The notes under the pieces are model-generated. The model was given only the letters and a program-made list of their open reading frames with translations. It was not told the origin of the DNA and ran no database searches. Both the position numbers and the translations under genes were made by a program. A DNA stretch of 64,000 nucleotides from [Clostridium] polysaccharolyticum (GTDB lineage Bacteria > Bacillota > Clostridia > Lachnospirales > Lachnospiraceae): assembly GCF_900111595.1 (NCBI RefSeq), contig NZ_FOHN01000001.1:67288-131287 (forward strand). Reading direction: 5' to 3'. Shown here piece by piece: positions 44,823-53,074 of this stretch (within the stretch, counting starts at the first letter, position 1; each line of letters opens with the position of its first letter).

Positions 44823-45578
44823 ATGACCGAAGAGGAAAGATTAAAATTGTGGGAGCAGTATTCCAAAACAAAAGATACAAATATTAGGGAACAATTAATC
44901 ATAGAATATGCTGGACTTGTAAAAATTGTTGCTGGCCGGCTTAATATGTATCTTGGCTATGCCGTAGAACAGGACGATTTAGTTGGATACGGCACATTTG
45001 GCCTTATAGATGCAATTGATAAATTTGATTGCTTAAAAGGAATAAAGTTTGAAACTTATGCTAGTCTTCGAATCAGAGGTTCCATTTTGGATCAGATTAG
45101 GAAAATGGATTGGATTCCTCGTACACTCAGACAAAAACAAAAAAAGATAAATCAGGCAATGCAGAAGCTAGAGACATATAATGGGCGAAGAGTTACAGAC
45201 GAAGAAATTGCTAATGAACTGGAAATTACAGTTGAAGAATATGAAAAATGGCAAAGCCAGATGAAGGTAACAAATCTTGTTTCATTGGATGAGTTTTTGG
45301 AACAGGGTTCTGAGATACAGCAGCCAAGTAATTCCAGTTCACATTTCGAGCAGCCGGAAAAGGTGCTTGAAAAGCAGGAAGTGAAACAGATTTTGTTAGA
45401 AGTATTAGAGACATTGACCGAAAATGAAAGAAAAGTAATTACACTGTATTACTTTGAAGAACTTACATTAAAGGAAATTAGCTATATACTGGAGGTTTCA
45501 GAATCGCGTATCTCTCAGCTGCATACGAAAGCACTGCAGAAGATGAAAAAGAAGTTGGGAAATATTGAATTTTTTTAG
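44823..45578 (+). CDS. sigD: flagellar RNA polymerase sigma factor SigD/FliA
   Basis: Sigma-28 class factor for late flagellar, chemoreceptor and autolysin genes, 251 residues. Region 2 includes DLVGYGTFGLIDAIDKFDC then FETYASLRIRGSILDQIRKM, and DWIPRTLRQK is a FliA hallmark. Region 4 ends ISYILEVSESRISQLHTKAL. ATG 44823 follows ATAGGAGGGTATC. Its place late in the operon means that its level depends on how far transcripts extend. Confidence 0.97.
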   Translation: MTEEERLKLWEQYSKTKDTNIREQLIIEYAGLVKIVAGRLNMYLGYAVEQDDLVGYGTFGLIDAIDKFDCLKGIKFETYASLRIRGSILDQIRKMDWIPRTLRQKQKKINQAMQKLETYNGRRVTDEEIANELEITVEEYEKWQSQMKVTNLVSLDEFLEQGSEIQQPSNSSSHFEQPEKVLEKQEVKQILLEVLETLTENERKVITLYYFEELTLKEISYILEVSESRISQLHTKALQKMKKKLGNIEFF

Positions 45579-45610
45579 AAAGACAAGAAAGCAAGTTAGC
45601 AGGTGAAGGT

Positions 45611-47209
45611 ATGAATAGTATAAATGGTTATTTTCAAGTTGTGCCTAAAGAGGATGGTACATATTTAAAAATGTTTCCACCAGTAAATGGCGGAGAACAG
45701 ATTCAAACAGATGAATTGAAGAAATATCTGGATAACTGTGGAGTGAAGGAATATGATCTTCATGAAGTTATGAATTACTTGTGTAGCAATGAAGTTCATG
45801 AAGTAAAAATTTCAGCAAAAGTCTGCTGGGCTATTTTAGAACGTATGGAACTTTTATATGACAAAAGCCGCAGAGTGGGTGTAGTTAGATTCTACCCGCC
45901 TTCAGCGAATGGGAAAAACCTGAATAAGAAAGAAATTCTCGATGAACTAAAACAGAAAGGTGTTGTACACGGTATTGTTGAAGAAAGCATCGATCAGTAT
46001 TTACGTCATCGAGTTTATTGTACAAATATAGTTGTTGCAAGAGCTACTTTGCCAGTAGAGGGAAAGGATGCAAAAATAGAATATTTTTTTAACACAGAAA
46101 TTACATCAAAGCCAAAATTAAATGAAGATGGAAGTGTGGATTTTCATAGACTGGATAACATGAGCAAGGTAAAGGAAGGGGAACTGCTTGCCAGGCTTAC
46201 AGTAGCTGACAGAGGAACTCCAGGTACTGATATTATGGGGGGGACTATTTCACCAAAACGTGTGAAAGCAAAAATCCTGAAAAAGACCCAGTATACGATT
46301 CTGTCAGATGACGGTTTGGAACTGTTCAGTGCTGTATCAGGCCATGTTACATTGGTAGATGACAAAGTGTTTGTTTCTGATGTTTATGAAGTTCCTGCAG
46401 ATGTAGATGCTTCAACGGGAGATATTGATTACGATGGCAATGTTCTGGTTAGAGGAAATGTAAGGACTGGTTATATAGTCAGGGCAAAAGGCAATATTGT
46501 AGTAAACGGTGTAGTAGAAGGTGCTACTCTGGTTGCTGATGGTGAAATTGTATTAAAACGAGGCATTCAAGGAATGAATCGAGGCATTTTACAGGCAAAT
46601 GGAAATATTGTTACAAAGTTTATTGAGAATTCTACTGTAAAATCAGGAGGAACGATTTCAACCGAAGCTATTCTGCATAGCAGTATTGAGGCAAAGAATG
46701 AGATAATAGTTGGAGGAAAAAGAGGCTTAGTAACAGGTGGAGAATTAAAAGCAGGTTCTAAGATTTCCTTGAAAGTAGCAGGTTCCACTATGGGAACTGC
46801 AACAGTGCTTGAAGTAGGGATTGATCCAGCTATCAGTGAACGTTACCGTGAAGTAGAAAAGCGTATTGATGATTTGAAAAGAGAACAGACACAGTTAGAG
46901 CAGGCTTTTCAATTACTGAAAAAGAAGGTAATGCAAGGTGCAAAATTGCCAGCGGATAAAATTATGTTTATTAAATCCATTCCTTCCAAAATAAAAGCGG
47001 ATGAAACAGAAATGGAGTATTTATTGGACGAGTATCTTGCATTAAAGGAAGTTTTGGATGAAATGAACAAAGGTACAATCGAAGTGCAGAACATGATTTA
47101 TCCTGGAGTAAAATTATTGATTTCCAACTTAGCTTATTTTATACGGACGGAGGAACATCATTGCAGGTATTTAAAGGTTGATGGAGAAGTGAAGAGCGTT
47201 TATTTATAA
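45611..47209 (+). CDS. FapA/DUF342 family protein
   Basis: 532 residues. The N-terminal half carries the FapA (formerly DUF342) module; the middle repeats short beta-strands with Gly at regular spacing (VLVRGNVRTGYIVRAKGNIV, GGTISTEAILHSSIEAKNEI). This suggests a beta-helix/polymer-type scaffold, and a coiled coil follows (about residues 410-500). Such genes are often found next to sigD in clostridial flagellar operons. The biochemical role is unclear. Confidence 0.9.
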   Translation: MNSINGYFQVVPKEDGTYLKMFPPVNGGEQIQTDELKKYLDNCGVKEYDLHEVMNYLCSNEVHEVKISAKVCWAILERMELLYDKSRRVGVVRFYPPSANGKNLNKKEILDELKQKGVVHGIVEESIDQYLRHRVYCTNIVVARATLPVEGKDAKIEYFFNTEITSKPKLNEDGSVDFHRLDNMSKVKEGELLARLTVADRGTPGTDIMGGTISPKRVKAKILKKTQYTILSDDGLELFSAVSGHVTLVDDKVFVSDVYEVPADVDASTGDIDYDGNVLVRGNVRTGYIVRAKGNIVVNGVVEGATLVADGEIVLKRGIQGMNRGILQANGNIVTKFIENSTVKSGGTISTEAILHSSIEAKNEIIVGGKRGLVTGGELKAGSKISLKVAGSTMGTATVLEVGIDPAISERYREVEKRIDDLKREQTQLEQAFQLLKKKVMQGAKLPADKIMFIKSIPSKIKADETEMEYLLDEYLALKEVLDEMNKGTIEVQNMIYPGVKLLISNLAYFIRTEEHHCRYLKVDGEVKSVYL

Positions 47210-47229
47210 TTTAAGAAAGAAGGAATTAT

Positions 47230-47550
47230 ATGCCGATTAATCCTATAGATGTGTTTACTATGCCTCCAAAATCACAGGAGACTTCCCATTTGCAAAAAAA
47301 CAGTCTGGATCGTGCAGTGAATGGGGAACATGTAGCCAGTCAGCAGTTTCAAGATAAGGTAAACCGGAATATGCAGAAAACAGTCCATGCAAAAGACAAA
47401 GAAGAAAATGGGTTTCGGTTTGATGCAAAGGAAAAAGGGCAGAATGAATATCAGGATAACCGGAGGCGCAGGAATGGAAAAACAGCACCAGAGGAACCAA
47501 AGACTAGGCTTCCTAGAATGAACGGAAGCTCATTCGACATTTCTATTTAG
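47230..47550 (+). CDS. hypothetical basic protein in the flagellar operon
   Basis: 106 residues, no family recognised. It is hydrophilic, with no membrane helix, rich in Lys/Arg/Asn/Gln and predicted to be largely disordered. Conserved-looking ends are MPINPIDVFTMPPKSQE and the C-terminal SSFDISI. ATG 47230 follows AAAGAAGGAATTAT. Tight packing between the FapA-like and SwrB-like genes supports it as real. Confidence 0.75.
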   Translation: MPINPIDVFTMPPKSQETSHLQKNSLDRAVNGEHVASQQFQDKVNRNMQKTVHAKDKEENGFRFDAKEKGQNEYQDNRRRRNGKTAPEEPKTRLPRMNGSSFDISI

Positions 47551-47585
47551 CCAAAGGACAAAATTAGAAATATTGGAGTAAAAAG

Positions 47586-48275
47586 ATGCAGGGATTTTAT
47601 ATTGTATTAATTATTCTGGGGATCATTTGCGTGATCCTCAGCTTTATGTTAGCAGAAAGACTGGAAGGCAGAAGCAGTGAAAATGAATTTCACATTTCAG
47701 AAGATATGTTTAATCTCTTTATAAAAAAGAATGAAGAAAGTCTGGAAAGTGCTTTGAGGGCACATGCAGATACGATAAAAGAGGACACATTAGAAGACGT
47801 GAAAAAGGAATTAAACCGTATGGCCAATGAAAAAATAATGGCGGTAGATGAGTTTTCTGACAGTGTGCTTGAGAAAATAAACCAGAATCATTCAGAAGTT
47901 ATTTTCCTATATAACATGTTAAATGAAAAGGAAAGAGAGCTGAAAGAACTAGTGGCTGATGTAAACAAGGCGGCTAATAAAGGTGTTGCAAAGAGTGAAA
48001 GTCCATCAGAAAATGCAGGGGGCAAAGAGACGAAGAAAGCCCGCAAGGCCAGCAACAGAGAAAAAAATAATATGAAACCCGCTAGTCAGGGACAGGTGGA
48101 GAAAGCAGATAAGCTAGTGCTTTCTGAGGAAGAGAAAAAGTCTGAGGCTGATTCCAGAGAGGAAGTTTTAAGACTGTACCAGCAGGGGCTTTCGGCTACT
48201 GAGATTGCCAGACAGCTGCAGATGGGCCAAGGAGAAATCAAGCTGATTATAGATTTGTATCAAGGAGCAAGATAA
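47586..48275 (+). CDS. SwrB-position membrane protein with coiled coil and HTH-like C-terminus
   Basis: 229 residues. An N-terminal membrane helix (about residues 3-24, FYIVLIILGIICVILSFML) is followed by a Glu/Lys-rich coiled coil (residues 40-125), a low-complexity basic linker, and a C-terminal HTH-like module (VLRLYQQGLSATEIARQLQM). The layout matches DUF6115-type proteins and resembles Bacillus SwrB, which sits between sigD and rpsB and promotes flagellar export assembly. Homology to SwrB itself is inferred from position and layout only. Confidence 0.75.
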   Translation: MQGFYIVLIILGIICVILSFMLAERLEGRSSENEFHISEDMFNLFIKKNEESLESALRAHADTIKEDTLEDVKKELNRMANEKIMAVDEFSDSVLEKINQNHSEVIFLYNMLNEKERELKELVADVNKAANKGVAKSESPSENAGGKETKKARKASNREKNNMKPASQGQVEKADKLVLSEEEKKSEADSREEVLRLYQQGLSATEIARQLQMGQGEIKLIIDLYQGAR

Positions 48276-48808
48276 TGAAAGTAAAGTATTTTTTAAGAGG
48301 ATTAGGAATCGGAATTCTTGTTACCACTTTGCTTTTATTTGCAGGTACAAGAAAAAATGAAAATGCAAAACTGACAGATAAACAGATAATTGAGCGTGCT
48401 AAGGAACTGGGCATGCTAACCAAAGATGAAGTAAGTGATTATAAAATGGATAAGAATCTTGAAGATATTAAAACATCGTTAAGTGATATAAGCAGTCCGG
48501 CACCTTCCAAGAAGGCAGAGGTTAAACAAGATAAGGCATTGAAAAGAGAAACCTCAGACAGTACAAAGAGTCCTGATCCATCAAAGAAAGCAGAGAAAGA
48601 GAACAGGCATATGGCTTCTGTAAAAATTGAAACTGGCATGACTTCACAGTCTGTTGCCAGATACTTGTATCAGGTAAATGTGATAGGAAATGCTTCTGAT
48701 TTTAATGAGTATATGAAGGAGCATAATGTCAGCCAGAAAATACGTGCAGGAGAGTATGAGATCCCTACGGATGCCACCTATGCAGAAATTGTTGAAATCA
48801 TTACTTAA
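48275..48808 (+). CDS. membrane-anchored protein with MltG-type LysM-like domain
   Basis: 177 residues: an N-terminal membrane anchor (about residues 9-25), a Lys/Ser/Pro-rich linker with two SKKAE repeats, and a C-terminal domain of about 55 residues. This last part (IETGMTSQSVARYLYQVNVI, IRAGEYEIPTDATYAEIVEI) resembles the LysM-like part of MltG/YceG. The catalytic lytic-transglycosylase domain of MltG is absent. It overlaps the previous gene by one base and is the last gene before the rpsB promoter. Confidence 0.78.
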   Translation: MKVKYFLRGLGIGILVTTLLLFAGTRKNENAKLTDKQIIERAKELGMLTKDEVSDYKMDKNLEDIKTSLSDISSPAPSKKAEVKQDKALKRETSDSTKSPDPSKKAEKENRHMASVKIETGMTSQSVARYLYQVNVIGNASDFNEYMKEHNVSQKIRAGEYEIPTDATYAEIVEIIT

Positions 48809-48821
48809 TCGAAAATAGGAC

Positions 48822-48850
48822 TTGCTTTTCATTTGGTGTTATAGTATAAT
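48822..48850 (+). promoter_or_regulatory. rpsB-tsf promoter
   Basis: TTGCTT (48822-48827), 17-base spacer, perfect TATAAT (48845-48850), with the gap placed just after the last fla/che gene. It gives the translation genes independent expression. Confidence 0.72.
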
Positions 48851-48856
48851 TTCTAA

Positions 48857-48956
48857 TTGTGAGAAAATTACACGTGTGTGGATTTTTATGCCTGTGCCCT
48901 TGCGGTTGCATAAGAATAGGAAACATGCGGAAGTATAACAAAATGGAGGTATAACG
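48857..48956 (+). promoter_or_regulatory. structured rpsB leader, candidate S2 autoregulatory RNA
   Basis: About 100 bases between the expected transcription start and the rpsB ATG. TTATGC (48886-48891) pairs with GCATAA (48908-48913), enclosing CTGTGCCCTTGCGGTT. The GC content is locally higher than in the surroundings, as expected for a structured RNA. Ribosomal protein leaders that bind their own product are common; whether this one does is untested. Confidence 0.4.
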
Positions 48957-49697
48957 ATGAGCGTTATTTCAATGAAACAATTATTGGAAGCTGGTGTACA
49001 TTTTGGACATCAGACAAGAAGATGGAACCCTAAGATGGCTCCTTACATTTACACAGAAAGAAATGGTATCTACATTATTGATTTACAGAAATCTGTAGGT
49101 AAAGTTGATGAAGCTTACAATGCTATCAAGGATATCGTTGCGGATGGCGGTACTGTACTTTTCGTTGGTACGAAAAAACAGGCTCAGGATTCTGTTAAGT
49201 CTGAAGCTGAAAGATGTGGAATGTACTACGTTAACGAAAGATGGTTAGGTGGTATGTTAACAAACTTCAAAACGATCCAGGGTAGAATCAATAGATTAAA
49301 ACAAATCGAAACAATGTCTGAAGATGGTACATTTGATGTATTGCCTAAGAAAGAAGTTATCGAATTAAAGAAAGAATGGGCTAAGCTTGAAAAGAACCTT
49401 GGCGGCATTAAAAACATGAAGAAGATCCCAGATGCTATTTTCGTTGTTGATCCTAAGAAAGAAAGAATCTGTATCCAGGAAGCACACTCTTTAGGAATTC
49501 CTCTAATCGGTATCGCTGATACAAACTGTGATCCAGAAGAATTAGACTATGTAATCCCAGGTAACGATGATGCTATCCGTGCGGTAAAATTAATCGTTGC
49601 TAAAATGGCTGACGCTGTTATCGAAGCAAATCAGGGTTCATCTATGGATGGAGCTGACGTTGCTGCTGCTGAAACAGCAGAAGAAACTGCAGAATAA
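48957..49697 (+). CDS. rpsB: 30S ribosomal protein S2
   Basis: 246 residues with the S2 signatures [49 protein letters not shown] and [12 protein letters not shown]. It ends in an acidic Ala/Glu/Thr tail. ATG 48957 follows AATGGAGGTATAACG. tsf follows 55 bases later in the universal order. Confidence 0.99.
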   Translation: MSVISMKQLLEAGVHFGHQTRRWNPKMAPYIYTERNGIYIIDLQKSVGKVDEAYNAIKDIVADGGTVLFVGTKKQAQDSVKSEAERCGMYYVNERWLGGMLTNFKTIQGRINRLKQIETMSEDGTFDVLPKKEVIELKKEWAKLEKNLGGIKNMKKIPDAIFVVDPKKERICIQEAHSLGIPLIGIADTNCDPEELDYVIPGNDDAIRAVKLIVAKMADAVIEANQGSSMDGADVAAAETAEETAE

Positions 49698-49752
49698 TTT
49701 CTAAACATTCGAGTATACAGTATTTGAATAAAGAATATCGGAGGGAATAGAT

Positions 49753-50682
49753 ATGGCTATCACAGCTTCAATGGTGAAAGAACTAAGAGAAATGACTGGC
49801 GCAGGTATGATGGATTGTAAAAAAGCATTATCTGCAACAGATGGGGATATGGACAAAGCAGTAGAATTCTTAAGAGAGAACGGTCTTGCTAAAGCTGAAA
49901 AGAAAGCTGGCAGAATTGCTGCTGAAGGTATTGTAACTACTAACATTTCTGCTGATGGCAAAGTTGCTGCTATTGTAGAAGTTAATAGCGAAACAGACTT
50001 TGTTGCTAAGAATGAAACATTCAGAAATTATGTAGCTGACGTTGCTGCACAGATTGCTGCTAATGACTATGCTGATATTGAGGCATTTTTAGCTGCTCCT
50101 TGGGCTAAAGATACTTCTAAGACTGTAAAAGAGGAGCTGGCTTCCATGGTTGCAACAATTGGTGAAAACATGAACATCAGAAGATTTGCAAAAATCTCTA
50201 CAGATGGTGTTGTTGCTTCTTACATCCATGCGGGTGGTAAAATTGGTGTTATTGTAGAAGCTGCTGCTTCTGAAAACAACGCTGCTGTTCAAGAATGCTT
50301 AAAGAATGTTGCAATGCAGGTTGCAGCTTTAAATGCGAAATATACAAGCGATGCAGAAGTGGATCAGGAATATATTGAGCATGAAAAAGAAATCTTGAAA
50401 GTACAGGCTAAGAATGAAAAACCAGATGCGAACGATAAGATTATCGACGGTATGGTTATGGGCCGTATCAAGAAACAGTTAAAAGAAATCTGTCTGTTAG
50501 ATCAGGTTTATGTAAAAGCGGAAGACGGAAAACAGTCAGTTGGAAAATATGTTGAATCTGTGGCAAAAGCCAACGGAATCGACTTAACAATCAAATCTTT
50601 TGTACGTTTTGAAACAGGCGAAGGTTTAGAGAAAAAAGAAGAAAACTTCGCAGAAGAAGTTGCAAAACAAATGGGTATGTAA
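49753..50682 (+). CDS. tsf: translation elongation factor Ts
   Basis: Nucleotide exchange factor for EF-Tu, 309 residues. The N-terminal UBA-like domain reads VKELREMTGAGMMDCKKALS, then VEFLRENGLAKAEKKAGRIA. The core contains VEVNSETDFVAKNE. ATG 49753 follows CGGAGGGAATAGAT. A terminator 118 bases after its stop codon ends the unit. Confidence 0.99.
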   Translation: MAITASMVKELREMTGAGMMDCKKALSATDGDMDKAVEFLRENGLAKAEKKAGRIAAEGIVTTNISADGKVAAIVEVNSETDFVAKNETFRNYVADVAAQIAANDYADIEAFLAAPWAKDTSKTVKEELASMVATIGENMNIRRFAKISTDGVVASYIHAGGKIGVIVEAAASENNAAVQECLKNVAMQVAALNAKYTSDAEVDQEYIEHEKEILKVQAKNEKPDANDKIIDGMVMGRIKKQLKEICLLDQVYVKAEDGKQSVGKYVESVAKANGIDLTIKSFVRFETGEGLEKKEENFAEEVAKQMGM

Positions 50683-50755
50683 TACTCAGCATTCGAAACA
50701 ATTTAAGTATCGAAGGGCAAATTTATCGAAAGTTGAATTTAGCTTGTTGCAAAGT

Positions 50756-50783
50756 TTAACATGGTCGGAAAAATCAATATAAT
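50756..50783 (+). promoter_or_regulatory. promoter-like sequence between tsf and its terminator
   Basis: TTAACA (50756-50761), 16-base spacer, perfect TATAAT (50778-50783). Transcription would begin about 10 bases before the terminator hairpin at 50801, so any transcript would have to pass it to reach the next gene. Confidence 0.35.
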
Positions 50784-50800
50784 CAAACATCAAACAATTA

Positions 50801-50835
50801 AGGACAGTTAGGCATTTGCCTACCTGTCCTTTTTC
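50801..50835 (+). terminator. intrinsic terminator after tsf
   Basis: AGGACAG (50801-50807) pairs with CTGTCCT (50824-50830), and inside it TAGGC pairs with GCCTA after one mismatch. A four-base loop closes the hairpin, and a T run follows (50830-50834). Confidence 0.87.
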
Positions 50836-50858
50836 GCAATAAGAAAGGAGCTGGAGCT

Positions 50859-51755
50859 TTGCGAAGAATGAAGCGGACGATATTAATAATACTGGCATGT
50901 TTAGCAATTGGAGCAGGAGCGGCAGTTATTGCTTTGGTTGCTGGCAAGCAGGAAACATCAGGAGGGATTTCTCTTATTACTGGAAATGCAAGGGAACATG
51001 ATATGGATGTCATCTATATAAATGCTGGTAAAGCTGATTCTATGCTTTTAAAGATTGACGGACAAGCCTTTTTGATTGATACAGGGTTAAAAAAGTCCGT
51101 TAAAATGATAAAGAAAGTATTAGGTAAATATGGAGTATCTTCCTTAGAAGCTGTTTTTTTGTCTCATAGACATTCGGATCATGTTGGCGGATTAGAAAAA
51201 ATTGCGAAGAGTTATCCTATAAAGAAACTGTATTCACCAGCGATATCCAATTGTTCAGAGGAAGCAGAAAATAGTATTGATAGAAAAGCAGATGAATTAA
51301 ATATTTCTTTAAAAAAACTTTCAGCAGGTGACAGGGTGCCATTAGTAGAGGATGTAACTATGGAAGTATTAGGACCTTTAGAGGAGAATAAAGAAGATGA
51401 TAATGATAATTCGCTGGTATTAAGAATATTTGTAAATAAGAGAGTTTTTCTGTTTACAGGAGACATGCAGTTCTCAGAAGAAAAGACGCTGCTGGATGCA
51501 GGAGTAGACGTTTCAGCAGATATTTATAAAGTGGGAAACCATGGAAATCCAGATGCAACTTCCGAAAAATTTGCGAAAGCGGTATCTCCTGAAATTGCAA
51601 TAATTACAACTGACACAGAGAAGGATCAGGATTCTGCTAATAAAAGAGTAATTTCTTCTTTTAAAAAGGCAAAAGTGTTACTTACGCAGGATTATGATTT
51701 AGGGATTCGGATAACAGTTGATGGAAACGGTAAAATAGCAGCAGGTCAGGCTTAG
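50859..51755 (+). CDS. ComEC-type metallo-beta-lactamase-fold hydrolase, membrane-anchored
   Basis: 298 residues. A basic N-terminus and one hydrophobic helix (residues 5-28) act as an export signal or anchor. The extracytoplasmic domain has the metal-binding motif H103-R-H105-S-D107-H108 (LSHRHSDHVGGLEKI), a later Asp (FTGDMQFSEE), and KVGNHGN with a further His. This resembles the C-terminal beta-lactamase domain of ComEC. A stand-alone protein of this type may be an extracellular nuclease or phosphodiesterase; the substrate is unknown. TTG 50859 follows AAAGGAG at eight bases. Confidence 0.88.
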   Translation: MRRMKRTILIILACLAIGAGAAVIALVAGKQETSGGISLITGNAREHDMDVIYINAGKADSMLLKIDGQAFLIDTGLKKSVKMIKKVLGKYGVSSLEAVFLSHRHSDHVGGLEKIAKSYPIKKLYSPAISNCSEEAENSIDRKADELNISLKKLSAGDRVPLVEDVTMEVLGPLEENKEDDNDNSLVLRIFVNKRVFLFTGDMQFSEEKTLLDAGVDVSADIYKVGNHGNPDATSEKFAKAVSPEIAIITTDTEKDQDSANKRVISSFKKAKVLLTQDYDLGIRITVDGNGKIAAGQA

Positions 51756-51768
51756 GAAGGAGCGCAGA

Positions 51769-52227
51769 ATGAAATTAACTGCTTTGTGTTACATTGAGAA
51801 AGAGGAGCAGTATTTAATGCTTCACAGAGTATCTAAAAAACATGATCCCAATAAGGATAAATGGATTGGTGTTGGAGGCAGATTTGAAGAAAATGAGAGC
51901 CCAGAAGAGTGTATGCTAAGAGAAGTAAAAGAGGAAACAGGTCTTGAGCTGACAAAATACAGATATCGAGGGCTTATTACATTTGTGTCGGACCAATGGG
52001 AAACGGAGTATATGCACTTATTCACTGGCACCGATTTTGAAGGAGCAATAAAAAAGTGCGAAGAAGGAAAACTGGAATGGATTCCTAAAAATGAACTTCT
52101 TTCACTAAATATATGGGAAGGGGATAAAATTTTTTTAGAATTATTGCAGAAAGAAAACCGTTTTTTTACTGTTAAATTGGAGTATATTGGAGAAATATTG
52201 CATAGTTCTTCGGTAAAAGTCTGGTGA
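51769..52227 (+). CDS. Nudix hydrolase (MutT-like)
   Basis: 152 residues. The Nudix box is complete: G37-x5-E43-x7-R51-E-V-K-E55-E56-x-G58. It probably hydrolyses oxidised or other nucleoside diphosphate derivatives; 8-oxo-dGTP is the usual guess for this subgroup (8-oxo-dGTP diphosphatase-like WIGVGGRFEENESPEE). ATG 51769 follows GGAAGGAGCGCAGA, 13 bases after the previous gene, so the two are cotranscribed. Confidence 0.93.
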   Translation: MKLTALCYIEKEEQYLMLHRVSKKHDPNKDKWIGVGGRFEENESPEECMLREVKEETGLELTKYRYRGLITFVSDQWETEYMHLFTGTDFEGAIKKCEEGKLEWIPKNELLSLNIWEGDKIFLELLQKENRFFTVKLEYIGEILHSSSVKVW

Positions 52228-52251
52228 GTGAAAAAAAAATCATGAAATTAC

Positions 52252-52280
52252 TTGTATAGGAGTTGTTTCAGTGATAAAAT
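52252..52280 (+). promoter_or_regulatory. promoter of the polysaccharide group
   Basis: TTGTAT (52252-52257), 17-base spacer, TAAAAT (52275-52280), followed by a 44-base leader to the Wzz-like ATG. Confidence 0.45.
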
Positions 52281-52324
52281 AAGGGAAATTGAACTATATT
52301 AATTAGTAATTTTAGGAGAGTAAG

Positions 52325-53041
52325 ATGGATAATGAAAGTACTGATGGAATGCAGTTAGATTTGCTACAAGCTGTCAGAGCTGTTCTGAAAAAATGGCCCA
52401 TCATATTGTGTTTAGCATGTATCGCCAGTTCTTTGTCATATTTCTATTATATGAAACATAACAGTTCTTATTATACCAGCTATGGAAAAATATACATTAT
52501 AGATCGGGATGAGACAGGATTAAATCTGTCCATTGATGATTTGAACATAGGCAGTCAGCTTGTGGAAGATTATAAAGAACTGATACGCAGCCGTTTTGTA
52601 TTAGAGCGTGTGATAAAGAAATTAGGACTTGAAATTACATATGAAGAGTTAGCGGCTTGTGTAAGTGTAGAGAGTCCGCTTGAGACTCGTATCATTCAAG
52701 TAGCAATGCAATACGATGACAGGGTCAAAACACAGCATATATTAAATGCTATTGAGTATGTTACATGCAATGATTTAGCTAGTAAGCTTGGCACTGAGCA
52801 TCCTACAATAGTTGAAAAAGCTTGTGAGCCAGAGATGCATATTAAGTATTCGCCGCTTGTTAAGGCTGCTGAAATCTTTTTTGTTGTTTCGTTTCTTATA
52901 GCAGGAGTCATCGCTGGTGCCGATATCTTTAATAGGAATGTTCGACGCAAAAATGACATAGTAAATGGCCTTAATATAGAAATGCTTGGGGATGTACCTT
53001 ATGTGCTGGTTCACAGAATACCTATAAAAATCAGAAAATAA
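52325..53041 (+). CDS. Wzz/CpsC-type polysaccharide chain-length or capsule protein
   Basis: 238 residues with the two-helix Wzz layout: a first membrane segment near residues 22-42 (WPIILCLACIASSLSYFYYM), an extracytoplasmic domain, and a second near 182-203 (FFVVSFLIAGVIAGADIF). In Firmicutes such proteins (CpsC/YveK) pair with a separate BY-kinase, and the next gene, 33 bases away, is of that type. Acts in export and length control of an envelope polysaccharide. Confidence 0.9.
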   Translation: MDNESTDGMQLDLLQAVRAVLKKWPIILCLACIASSLSYFYYMKHNSSYYTSYGKIYIIDRDETGLNLSIDDLNIGSQLVEDYKELIRSRFVLERVIKKLGLEITYEELAACVSVESPLETRIIQVAMQYDDRVKTQHILNAIEYVTCNDLASKLGTEHPTIVEKACEPEMHIKYSPLVKAAEIFFVVSFLIAGVIAGADIFNRNVRRKNDIVNGLNIEMLGDVPYVLVHRIPIKIRK

Positions 53042-53074
53042 ACAGTAAATATAGTTGAAAATAGAGAGGATATT

